64,000 bases of DNA from JACKEQ01 sp041389565 (GTDB lineage Bacteria > Myxococcota_A > UBA796 > GCA-2862545). Both the position numbers and the translations under genes were made by a program. How positions within the stretch are numbered: position 1 is the stretch's first letter; each line of letters opens with the position of its first letter. Positions 16,676 through 24,095 of this stretch are shown piece by piece. The notes beneath the pieces were generated by a model, which made no database searches, was not told where the DNA came from, and saw only the letters and a program-made list of their open reading frames with translations. The stretch covers positions 62,001 to 126,000 of the forward strand of contig JAWKRP010000004.1 of the NCBI GenBank assembly GCA_041389565.1, written 5' to 3'.

Positions 16676-17428
16676 ATGGGATCGCTGCTGTCGAGCTGGG
16701 CACGCCTCGCGAGCGGATTCGTGATGTTCAGCATCCTCACCACCCTGTGCATGCTGGTGTGTGCGGTGCTGCTGCCGTCCCGGGTCGCACGCATCAAGAC
16801 CTGCAACTACTACGGCAAGGTCACCGGGCGGCTCATGATGTGGGTGTCGGGCTGCGACCTCACCATCGTGGGCGAAGAGCACCTCGATGCCGAGCGGCCG
16901 GCGATCTACGTCAGCAACCACACGTCGCTCGTCGACGCCTTCCTCGCGATGTTCCTGTCGCCCGTGGGCACCGTGGGGGTCGTGAAGAAGCAGATCCTGT
17001 ACTACCCGTTCTTCGGGCAGCTCTACTTCCTTTCGGGGCACCTGCGCATCGACCGGGGGCAGTCCGAGGCCGCACGCCGGAGCTTCGCCGAGCTCGCCGA
17101 CTTCGTCCGGGCGAACCGCCTGTCGATCTACCTGTGGCCGGAAGGCACGCGCTCGCGCTCCGGGCAGCTGCTCCCGTTCAAGAAGGGCGTGTACCACCTG
17201 GCCCGCCAGACCGGCCTGCCGCTCGTGCCCATCGTGGTCGAGGGCGCGCACGAGGCGTGGGTGAAGGGCTCGATGCAGGTGGCACGCGTGCCCATCAAGA
17301 TCACCGTGCTGCCCGCGATCGACACGAGCGGATGGTCCGACGAGCACATGCAGGAGCACCTCGACGAGGTGTGGCAGAAGTTCCGCGACACCCTGCCGGA
17401 GCGTCAGCAGCCCGCGCTGGCCGCGTAG
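16676..17428 (+). CDS. plsC: 1-acyl-sn-glycerol-3-phosphate acyltransferase
   Basis: Adds the second acyl chain to lysophosphatidate to form phosphatidate at the cytoplasmic face of the inner membrane. 250 residues. One or two N-terminal hydrophobic segments (FVMFSILTTLCMLVCAVLL) anchor it. The four PlsC boxes are present: NHTSLVD (HX4D catalytic pair) near 82, GHLRIDRG, WPEGTRSRSG near 158 and LPLVPIVVEGA. The ATG at 16676 follows GGAGGACCCCG and is preferred to the GTG five codons upstream. Confidence 0.93.
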   Translation: MGSLLSSWARLASGFVMFSILTTLCMLVCAVLLPSRVARIKTCNYYGKVTGRLMMWVSGCDLTIVGEEHLDAERPAIYVSNHTSLVDAFLAMFLSPVGTVGVVKKQILYYPFFGQLYFLSGHLRIDRGQSEAARRSFAELADFVRANRLSIYLWPEGTRSRSGQLLPFKKGVYHLARQTGLPLVPIVVEGAHEAWVKGSMQVARVPIKITVLPAIDTSGWSDEHMQEHLDEVWQKFRDTLPERQQPALAA

Positions 17429-17440
17429 GCCCGCGAGCGA

Positions 17441-18046
17441 TCAGTAGCCCTTGCCGCTCCCCACCACGATCTGGGCCGTGGGACCGAACGACCCGTCCAT
17501 GTAGCGGATCTTGGGCTCGACCATGAAGAACAGGCGACGTCCGACCCGCGACCAGGTCTGCGACCAGCCCACGCGCACCGCGGCGGACGCGCCGAAGCCC
17601 GGCTTGCGGAACACGGACGTGCCGTTCACGATCTTGCTGTGGTACAGCGCCGACGGGCCGATCCCGGCGCCGATCAGCAGGCCCTTGTCGCTGATGAAGT
17701 CCCACGCGAGGTGCGGCTCGAGCCCGCCCGTCATGTGGACCGGCAGCGGGCCCTCGACGAACAGCAGCGCGTTCACGCCGATCCGGTGCTTCGCGGAGTC
17801 GGGCAGGTTGCGGCCCCACCCACCGCGCAGGCCGAACCCGATCCAGGGCGCGACCTCCTGGCGCCAGTAGGTGATCACGCCGTAGCTCGCCTGGATCCCG
17901 AATTCGTACGAGAAATCCGGCGGTGGACGGTCGTACTTCAGGGTGGGGATCGGCAGGCTCGGATCGAGCCCGAGGTCGTCGTCATCCTGCGCGAACGCCG
18001 GGTTGACGAACAGGGAGGCAGCAACGAGGGTCGCGGCGAAGGTCAA
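17441..18046 (-). CDS. Small outer-membrane beta-barrel-like protein
   Basis: 201 residues beginning at a TTG that follows CAGGAGTCCCC. A classical signal peptide is cleaved after AFA (about residue 19). The mature part alternates short amphipathic strands with glycine turns: FSYEFGIQASYGVITY, WIGFGLRGGWGRN, RIGVNALLFVEG, GLLIGAGIGPSALY, FGASAAVRVGW and RRLFFMVEPKIRY. That suggests an 8-strand barrel of the OmpW/opacity type. Strand count and fold are inferred from the pattern only. Converges on plsC with a 12-base gap. Confidence 0.65.
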   Translation of the reverse strand: MTFAATLVAASLFVNPAFAQDDDDLGLDPSLPIPTLKYDRPPPDFSYEFGIQASYGVITYWRQEVAPWIGFGLRGGWGRNLPDSAKHRIGVNALLFVEGPLPVHMTGGLEPHLAWDFISDKGLLIGAGIGPSALYHSKIVNGTSVFRKPGFGASAAVRVGWSQTWSRVGRRLFFMVEPKIRYMDGSFGPTAQIVVGSGKGY

Positions 18047-18099
18047 GGGGACTCCTGACAGGGGGGCGGCCTCCGATGGATCCGCCCGAGCGTACGGAC

Positions 18100-18105
18100 T
18101 AGCGT
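18100..18105 (+). promoter_or_regulatory. -10 element of a probable leaderless transcript
   Basis: TAGCGT ends 8 bases before the ATG at 18114, with no ribosome-binding sequence between. Confidence 0.35.
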
Positions 18106-18113
18106 AACCGGCG

Positions 18114-18701
18114 ATGGACGAGCGAGTCGAAGACGTGGGGATCCCGTCGCTGACCTCCCTGGTGGTGCGTCTGGGAATCGGTCTGTCAACACTGGTCGCG
18201 CTGTTCGGTCTGCTCGCCTGGGGCCTGCGCGAGCCACTCGAGGCGTTCGCGGCCTGGTTCGTGAGTCACACCGGCCTCGTCGGGGTCGCGGTGCTGGTGA
18301 GCATCGTCGACGCGCTGCCCCTCACGCACGAGCCCATCCTGTTCCTCGCCTGGAACGGAGGCCTCGGGTTCTGGCCCGTGTGGGCGGCCGCGACCGTGGG
18401 CTCGATCGCGTCGGGCGCGCTCGGCTGGGCCGGTGGGCGTGCGCTCGGCCGCTGGGGCTTCCTCACCCGCACGTTCGAGACGTACCGCGTCACGGCCTTC
18501 CTCGATCGGTACGGCGTGTGGGCGGTCGCGATCGCGGCCTTCACCCCGTTCCCGTTCGCGCTGGTGACGTGGGCGTCCGGCGCGTGCGGGCTCCCCCTCA
18601 AGCCGGTGTTGCTCGGCTCCCTGTTCCGGGCGCCGAAGGTGCTGCTGTACCTCACGATCATCGTGTACGGCTGGCACCTCCCCGCCCTCGTGGCCCCCTG
18701 A
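18114..18701 (+). CDS. VTT-domain (DedA/TVP38-like) membrane protein
   Basis: A 195-residue inner-membrane protein with four to five hydrophobic spans. The VTT signature is split across AWNGGLGFWPVWAAATVGSIASG and FTPFPFALVTWASGACGLPLKPV, where the acidic and glycine residues of classical DedA proteins are partly replaced. Members flip or scramble polyprenyl phosphates or phospholipids; here the reduced motif makes the substrate uncertain. The kinase gene starts within the stop codon (TGATG), so the two proteins are probably made together. Confidence 0.72.
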   Translation: MDERVEDVGIPSLTSLVVRLGIGLSTLVALFGLLAWGLREPLEAFAAWFVSHTGLVGVAVLVSIVDALPLTHEPILFLAWNGGLGFWPVWAAATVGSIASGALGWAGGRALGRWGFLTRTFETYRVTAFLDRYGVWAVAIAAFTPFPFALVTWASGACGLPLKPVLLGSLFRAPKVLLYLTIIVYGWHLPALVAP

Positions 18702-20221
18702 TGGCGCGGCGCTTCCGGTTCCTCGACCGGCTCGGCCAGGGCGCGTTCGGCGAGGTGCACCTCGCAGAGCTCACGACCGACGAGGACTTCAGCCAGACCG
18801 TCGCCGTGAAGTGGCTGCACGCCCAGTACTCCAACGACCCCGAGCTGGCGGGTCGCCTGCGCGACGAGGCCCGCCTGCTGGGCCTGCTCCAGCACCCCAA
18901 CATCGTCCGGGTGTCGGGCCTCACCCGGATCGACGGCCGGCTCGCGGTGCTGATGGAGCCCATCACGGGGCGCGATCTGACGCAGGCCCACGTCCCTCCC
19001 CGCGCGACCGCCGACATCGTGGCGTCCGTCGCAGACGCGCTCGACGCCGCCTGGGAGACCATCCCGCCCGGCCGGAGCGAGCCCCTCCGCGTGGTGCACC
19101 GCGACATCAAGCCGAGCAACATCATGGTGACGCGCCATGGCCTGGTGAAGGTGATGGACTTCGGCGTCGCACGCGCCACGTTCGAGTCCCGCGAGGCCCA
19201 GACGCGCAGCCAGCAGTACGGGACCGCCCGGTACATGGCGCCGGAGCGCTGGATCGACGGGATCGCGGAGGCGCCGAGCGACGTGTTCTCGCTGGGCATC
19301 ACGCTCGTCGAGCTGGCGAGCGGGGCCCCGGTCGCGCGGCCGCGCCTGTCCCGCGAGGGGTTCGAGGCCGACCTCGCGGGGCCGCTCGAGAGCCTGGCGG
19401 AGTGGCCGGAGCTCCAGAGCCTCGCGGCCGACATGGTGGCGTTCTCCCCCGACGACCGCCCGTCCGCTGCGGAGGTCGGGCGGCGCGCGGCCGAGCTCGA
19501 GCTCCCCGGTCCCGGGCTCCGGGCATGGGCCGCGACGATCGAGCCGATGACCGGAGCCCCGGACGCGCTCACGGGCACGGTGGTCGCGGAGGACACCGGG
19601 GCCGACACGTTCGCCATCGAGCCCGTCGCGCAGACCGCACCGCTCACCCTCGCGCGGCCGGCCGAGCCCGAGGTCCGACCCCGCAATCGCGCCGTTTTCG
19701 TCGGACTGTTCGCGCTCGTCGCCCTCGGTGCCGTGGGGGTCGCGACCACCCTCATGCCCACGGAGCCTACAGCCGATCCGGTCCCCACGACCCGCACGGA
19801 GGTCCCCGTCGTCGTGCCGGACCCGGAGCCCGCGCCTGCGCCCGTCCCCGAGCCCGAGCCGGTCCAGCAGCCCGAGCCCGTCGCCGCGCCCGCACCCGCA
19901 CCGGAGCCCTCCGAGCCGCCACCGAGGCCCGAGCCCCGTCCGGTCCGGCCGGCACCGACCCCTCCCGCACCCGTCCCGGATCCCGAGCCCGAACCCGAGG
20001 TGCGGGTCACCACGATCTTCGAGGTCGATCCCGGGCTCAGCGCACGCGTCGCCGGTCGCGAGCTGGGCGCGGGCCGCACCGCCGTCGACGTGCCGGCCGG
20101 AGACGTGCTGCCCGTCGAAGTGCGGGGTCCCGACGGCACCTTCGGGTGCAGCATCCTCGTCGGTCAGGTCACCGAGATCTGGCAGATCCGCACCGACCGG
20201 CGCTGCGTGAAGACGGGCTGA
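18701..20221 (+). CDS. Membrane-anchored eukaryotic-type Ser/Thr protein kinase
   Basis: 506 residues. The catalytic domain comes first: glycine loop GQGAFGEV at 12-19, the ATP-binding Lys37 in VAVKW, catalytic HRDIKPSN with Asp135, DFGVA at 153-157, and the APERW block. All catalytic residues are present, so it should be active. An Ala-rich linker leads to one membrane helix near 330-352 (FVGLFALVALGAVGVATTL). A long Pro/Glu/Val-rich stalk of about 80 residues follows, then a small C-terminal beta domain (VTTIFEVDPGLSARV ... IWQIRTDRRC) outside the membrane that may sense a ligand. The start is the ATG overlapping the VTT stop. Phosphorylation target unknown. Confidence 0.92.
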   Translation: MARRFRFLDRLGQGAFGEVHLAELTTDEDFSQTVAVKWLHAQYSNDPELAGRLRDEARLLGLLQHPNIVRVSGLTRIDGRLAVLMEPITGRDLTQAHVPPRATADIVASVADALDAAWETIPPGRSEPLRVVHRDIKPSNIMVTRHGLVKVMDFGVARATFESREAQTRSQQYGTARYMAPERWIDGIAEAPSDVFSLGITLVELASGAPVARPRLSREGFEADLAGPLESLAEWPELQSLAADMVAFSPDDRPSAAEVGRRAAELELPGPGLRAWAATIEPMTGAPDALTGTVVAEDTGADTFAIEPVAQTAPLTLARPAEPEVRPRNRAVFVGLFALVALGAVGVATTLMPTEPTADPVPTTRTEVPVVVPDPEPAPAPVPEPEPVQQPEPVAAPAPAPEPSEPPPRPEPRPVRPAPTPPAPVPDPEPEPEVRVTTIFEVDPGLSARVAGRELGAGRTAVDVPAGDVLPVEVRGPDGTFGCSILVGQVTEIWQIRTDRRCVKTG

Positions 20222-20237
20222 ATCGACGCACGGACCT

Positions 20238-20281
20238 GGCACGCCCAAGTTCGGGTTGCTTCCACGCCTTCGGGGCGTGCC
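20238..20281 (+). promoter_or_regulatory. Two mutually exclusive hairpins downstream of the kinase gene
   Basis: GGCACGCCC (20238-20246) pairs perfectly with GGGCGTGCC (20273-20281). The same right arm can instead pair locally with CACGCC (20263-20268) around a TTCGG loop. It lies between the kinase stop and the next -10, so it could terminate or attenuate read-through. Confidence 0.3.
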
Positions 20282-20333
20282 GGCCTGTTGACGACAGGGA
20301 AATCGACGGACCGCGCCGGTCCGCACGGGCTGC

Positions 20334-20339
20334 TAGGAT
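20334..20339 (+). promoter_or_regulatory. -10 element of a probable leaderless transcript
   Basis: TAGGAT ends 6 bases before the ATG at 20346. The same hexamer at the same distance precedes the TPR gene at 47213. Confidence 0.45.
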
Positions 20340-20345
20340 GCCGCC

Positions 20346-22442
20346 ATGTGGCTGCCCCTCTCCGTCGCCCTCGCCGAGGAACCGGCCCCCAGCGCCGCAC
20401 GACTCTGCGCCGAGGCTGCGGCCGGCACGGAGGTCGAGGTCTGCCTGAAGCTCGCCACCTCCCGTCCCGGCGAGGTCGACGAGGTGGCCGCGGCACTCCG
20501 GTCCCACATCGACCGCGGGAGCACGGCCGACCGCGAGCTCATGTTCGCGCTGCTCCTGCTCCTCTCGGAGGCCACCGGAACGCAGGGCGCCACCGCGCTC
20601 GGCCAGCTCGACGACCCGCGCGCGGTGCCCCCGCTCGTGCATGCCGTCGAGACGCGCTCGCTGCCCGTGGCCCTCGCCGCCGTCGACGCGCTCGCGAGCT
20701 ACCGCAGCGGGGTCGCCCACCTGTCGCGGTGGCTGCTCGATCCCGAGCGCGACCTCGAGGTGCGGGTGCGCTGCGCCGGAGCGCTCGGCCGCACCGAGCA
20801 GACCGAGGCCGCCGACGCGCTGATCGACACCTTGCGCCGCCGAGGCATCCCTCCCCCGCTCCGCGACGCCATGTTCACGGCGATCGAGACGCACCACCCC
20901 GACCGCACCGACGAGCTCGTGTCGCAGATCACCCGCGACGGTACGCCCTGGCTCACCGTGTCGGGCACCGCGTCGCTCGGGTACGCGATGGCCGTGGCCG
21001 GGCGGTTCAGCCAGCCGCAGGTCGCGGGCGTCGGCGCGCTCGCGGGCACCATCGCGGGCGGGACCGTCGGGTACCTGCTCGGGCAGGCCGTGCCCACGGA
21101 GGCCGGCGACGCCGCGTTCATCACGGTGAACGGGCTCGTGGGCACCGGCGCGGGGGTGGCGATCGGCGCCGGTCTCTGGCGCGGCCGGCCCGACGCCGCG
21201 GGGTGGACGGGCCTCGGGGGCGAGGTCGCCGGGCTCGGGCTGGGGCTCGCCTTGTCCCGCGCGCACCGCGGCTCTCCCGGCGACAGCGTCGAAGCCGCGC
21301 TCATCGGCGTCGCGACGGCCGCCGTGCTCGGCGGGTCTCTCCAGGTGGGCGTGGAGAACGGCCTGTCCGATCCCGAGGGCCAGGGCACCAACCCGCCGCT
21401 GCTGGGCGCAGGGATCGGGCTCGTGGCCGGCACGGTGCTCGGGCACGCCATCGCCCCGGACCTCCGCTTCGAAGGGAACGACTGGGCCCTCGTCGCGCTG
21501 GCGACCGGCACCGGGGCCGCGCTCGGCGGGTTCGCTCCGCTGGCGGGCAACGAGCGGGGCGCGCTGCCCGCGGTGGGCGCCGCAGCGGGTCTGCTGGCGG
21601 GCGTGGCGCTCGCCGGAACCGTCGATCCCGACTGGGACGCCCTCGGGAGCGGCGGGCTCGGCGCAGTGTACGGGGGGCTGATCGTGGGTGGGGGCGCCCA
21701 GTGGGCGTTCGAGGACCGCCAGATCACGGGCGGTGCCATCCTCGCCGGCGGGCTCGTGGGGATGGGGCTCGGCGGGCTGCTGGCCGACCTCGACCAGGAC
21801 CCCATCGACGACCGCGACGTCGTGCTGATGGTGTACGCGACCGGCTGGACAGCCGCCGTGACCGCGGGCGTCCAGGAGCTCCGTGGACAGGCCCCTCTCG
21901 ACCAGATCGGTCCGCTCCTCGTCGTCCCGGCGGCGTCGGGCGCCCTCGTGTCCGCCTTCTCCTCCGTGCTCGACGTGCCCGTCACCCACTCCAGCGCTGC
22001 GCTCAGCCTCGGGCTCATGGGGGCCTACGTGGGCGGGTCCGCGGGGGCCGTGCTCGGCGACCGACCCGTGCTGGGCGCGGTCCTGGGCGGGAACGTCGCG
22101 TTGGTGACCGGCAGCCTGCTCGTGTCGCCGTTCGTCGGGCTCCCGCCCACCGTGGTCGCGATGGGCGATGCCGGCGGGATCCTCGGCGGCGCCCTCGGAG
22201 TCGGCCTCGCGCGCACCTTCGACGCCGACCCCGACGGGCTCCTGCTCGGCGGGCTGATCGGCGCCGGCGTGGGGATCTCGGGCGGCGCCCTGCTGGGGAA
22301 CGCCCTCCGACGCAGCGGAGCCACCCGGAACATCGCGTTCCACCTGCCCGAGTCGCGAGCGACCTTCGCGCTCGTGCCCGGCGTCGTGCAGGGTGCCGAA
22401 GGGCCCGCGTGGGGCGCGACGATCGAGGTGCGCGGGTGGTGA
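20346..22442 (+). CDS. Large glycine-zipper membrane protein with N-terminal HEAT-like repeats
   Basis: 698 residues, no family recognised. A short exported start (MWLPLSVALAEEP) is followed by about 190 residues of helical repeat resembling HEAT/PBS units (DPRAVPPLVHAVETRSLPVALAAVDALASY; DLEVRVRCAGALGRTEQTEAADALIDTL). From about residue 200 to 660 the sequence is a run of some 14-16 short hydrophobic segments full of Gly-x-x-x-Gly (VAGVGALAGTIAGGTVGYLLGQA, GAVYGGLIVGGGAQW), each interrupted by a small polar turn. A soluble beta end (FALVPGVVQ) closes it. Glycine zippers allow tight helix packing in a membrane. Role unknown. The next gene starts inside the stop codon (GTGA). Confidence 0.7.
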   Translation: MWLPLSVALAEEPAPSAARLCAEAAAGTEVEVCLKLATSRPGEVDEVAAALRSHIDRGSTADRELMFALLLLLSEATGTQGATALGQLDDPRAVPPLVHAVETRSLPVALAAVDALASYRSGVAHLSRWLLDPERDLEVRVRCAGALGRTEQTEAADALIDTLRRRGIPPPLRDAMFTAIETHHPDRTDELVSQITRDGTPWLTVSGTASLGYAMAVAGRFSQPQVAGVGALAGTIAGGTVGYLLGQAVPTEAGDAAFITVNGLVGTGAGVAIGAGLWRGRPDAAGWTGLGGEVAGLGLGLALSRAHRGSPGDSVEAALIGVATAAVLGGSLQVGVENGLSDPEGQGTNPPLLGAGIGLVAGTVLGHAIAPDLRFEGNDWALVALATGTGAALGGFAPLAGNERGALPAVGAAAGLLAGVALAGTVDPDWDALGSGGLGAVYGGLIVGGGAQWAFEDRQITGGAILAGGLVGMGLGGLLADLDQDPIDDRDVVLMVYATGWTAAVTAGVQELRGQAPLDQIGPLLVVPAASGALVSAFSSVLDVPVTHSSAALSLGLMGAYVGGSAGAVLGDRPVLGAVLGGNVALVTGSLLVSPFVGLPPTVVAMGDAGGILGGALGVGLARTFDADPDGLLLGGLIGAGVGISGGALLGNALRRSGATRNIAFHLPESRATFALVPGVVQGAEGPAWGATIEVRGW

Positions 22443-23500
22443 TCGCGCTGCTCGGGGCCTCCTACGCGGCGCCCGTGATCTGCGACCCCGAGCACGCCTC
22501 GCGGGTGCTCGAGGATGCGCGCATCGCCCCCGACCGCGTGCCGGTGACCCAGCCGAACCTGCTCCCCGGGCTCGCCCGTACCCGTGCGGAAGGCGAGGTG
22601 GCCGAAGCGCTCGACGCGCTGTGCGGCGAGGGCACAGGGCTGAGCCTGGCGCCCGCGGAGCGCTGGGAGACCGCGTCGTACAGCGCGTACAGCTTCGTCG
22701 TCACGCGGTCCCGCACGGAGGACTGCCGGCTGCTCCAGGATGCCGTCGTGCTGACCGTGGGCGTCGTGCCCGGCGAGCCCCTGCGGTACGGCATCCGCGC
22801 GCACCTCCCGGCCTCGGTCACCCCCATCGGCACGTGCGACGCCGCGCCCCGCTACCGCAGCGAGACCGTCCTGGACGGCGTGGGAACCCCCGTTCGGCTG
22901 GTGCTCGTGCGCGACCACGAGGGCGAGGCCACCCAGACCCGCGTGGTCGTGCGGCGCGCCACGCCTGCCGGCTGGACCGAGACCGTGCTCGTCGACCCCG
23001 CGCCCGCGCACGTGCTCGGGGAGGGCAGCGGTCCGCTCCTTTCGCTCACGGAGGTCGACGGCGACCCCTGGATCGTCGCGCACGCCGACCGCACGGTGAG
23101 CCCGGAAGGGTGCCGTCCGGAGCGGGGCCAGACGGTCTGGCGCTGGAATGGAGCCAGCTGGGACGCCCTCGTCGGCCGCTCGGCCCTCGGGAGGCTCGCC
23201 GACAGGGGCTCCTGGCGCCTGGCCGGCGACGACGGCTGGTTCCTGATCCTGGCTCAGGACATCGAGAAGGACCGCGACCTGCTCGAAGCCCGCATGCGCC
23301 GGATGCAGCGCCGGCACGCGGATCCTCTGACGATCCGCGAGAGCGCGTCGTTCCCGGGGATGAACCCAGGATTCCTCATCGTGGCGCCCGACCCGTGGCC
23401 CACGCGAGACGAAGCCGAGGCTGCGCGCGAGGTGTGGGGCCGGCGCACGGGCGTGTACGTGAAGCGCGGCTGGGAAGCCCTGGACGGCTGCGAGCGGTAG
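22439..23500 (+). CDS. Exported protein coupled to the glycine-zipper protein
   Basis: 353 residues, family not recognised. The GTG at 22439 overlaps the upstream TGA (GTGA) and follows GAGGTG; a GTG one codon earlier is possible. A short signal (VIALLGASYAAP) precedes a mature protein with paired Cys (ICDPEHA, LCGEGTG, DCRLLQD, TCDAAP, GCRPERG, GCER) that could form disulfides. It is rich in Trp and acidic/basic strand patterns, with no catalytic motif. The ending VYVKRGWEALDGC resembles SPOR-like segments only loosely. Co-translation suggests it works with the preceding membrane protein in the periplasm. Confidence 0.65.
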   Translation: MIALLGASYAAPVICDPEHASRVLEDARIAPDRVPVTQPNLLPGLARTRAEGEVAEALDALCGEGTGLSLAPAERWETASYSAYSFVVTRSRTEDCRLLQDAVVLTVGVVPGEPLRYGIRAHLPASVTPIGTCDAAPRYRSETVLDGVGTPVRLVLVRDHEGEATQTRVVVRRATPAGWTETVLVDPAPAHVLGEGSGPLLSLTEVDGDPWIVAHADRTVSPEGCRPERGQTVWRWNGASWDALVGRSALGRLADRGSWRLAGDDGWFLILAQDIEKDRDLLEARMRRMQRRHADPLTIRESASFPGMNPGFLIVAPDPWPTRDEAEAAREVWGRRTGVYVKRGWEALDGCER

Positions 23501-24025
23501 TCAGTTCCAGAGGCGGAACAGGGTCTGACGCTCGGACGCGAAGCGATCGTGGAGCCGCGCGCCCTCTTCGCTCGCGGACAGGAGGTCGAGCACGCGGTCG
23601 TTCAGGGTGAGGAGCCGCGATGCGAGCGAGCGGGCGAGCGCCATGCCCATCTTCAGGGCCGCGGGGTCGCCCGCGTCGACCATCTCCTGGAAGGTGTTGC
23701 GGTCCATCGTGAAGCACTTGAGATCGTCGAGCGCTCGCACTGTGGCGGACCGCGGGAGCTCGAGCAGCAGGCTGATCTCGCCCAGGACCTCCCCGGCCCC
23801 GCACACCCCGATGCTGCGGGGCACGCCGCCGGCATCCTCGCGCAGCACTTCGACCCGGCCCTCGAGGATCACGAGCAGGCGCGGCCCCTCCTCGCCCTCG
23901 GCGAGGATCGTGCCGCCCGCGCCGAAGTACTCGACGCGCCCGATCTCGACGAGACGGTCGATCTCGGCCGGTTCCAGGCCCTCGAAGAGGGGGATCGCGG
24001 ACAGCGTTTCCTGAAGCGTGGCCAT
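23501..24025 (-). CDS. Cyclic-nucleotide-binding-domain protein without DNA-binding domain
   Basis: A 174-residue protein consisting of one cNMP-binding (CAP-ED) beta-roll: LSAIPLFEGLEPAEIDRL, VEYFGAGGTILAEGEEGPRLLVILEGRVEVL and the phosphate-binding cassette GEISLLLELPRSATVRAL near 87-104. It ends with a helical tail (DRNTFQEMV ... SASEEGARLHDRF). The Gly-Glu and Arg of the cassette are present, so nucleotide binding is plausible. No helix-turn-helix is left after the domain, unlike CRP or FNR, so it probably regulates a partner protein. The ATG follows GAGG. Divergent from the dead-sulfatase gene; the 70-base gap holds AT-rich candidate promoter sequence. Confidence 0.85.
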   Translation of the reverse strand: MATLQETLSAIPLFEGLEPAEIDRLVEIGRVEYFGAGGTILAEGEEGPRLLVILEGRVEVLREDAGGVPRSIGVCGAGEVLGEISLLLELPRSATVRALDDLKCFTMDRNTFQEMVDAGDPAALKMGMALARSLASRLLTLNDRVLDLLSASEEGARLHDRFASERQTLFRLWN

Positions 24026-24095
24026 GGAATCCTCGGAGCTCCGGGCGCGCGGATCGGCGGGAGCGGAATGCGCGTAATAGTAGCGAAAGACCGCC

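Noticed and set aside
20169..22343. Minus-strand open frame of 724 codons opposite the glycine-zipper protein
   Set aside because: Composition is Arg/Gly/Glu-rich without motifs, and it mirrors codon positions of the plus-strand gene.
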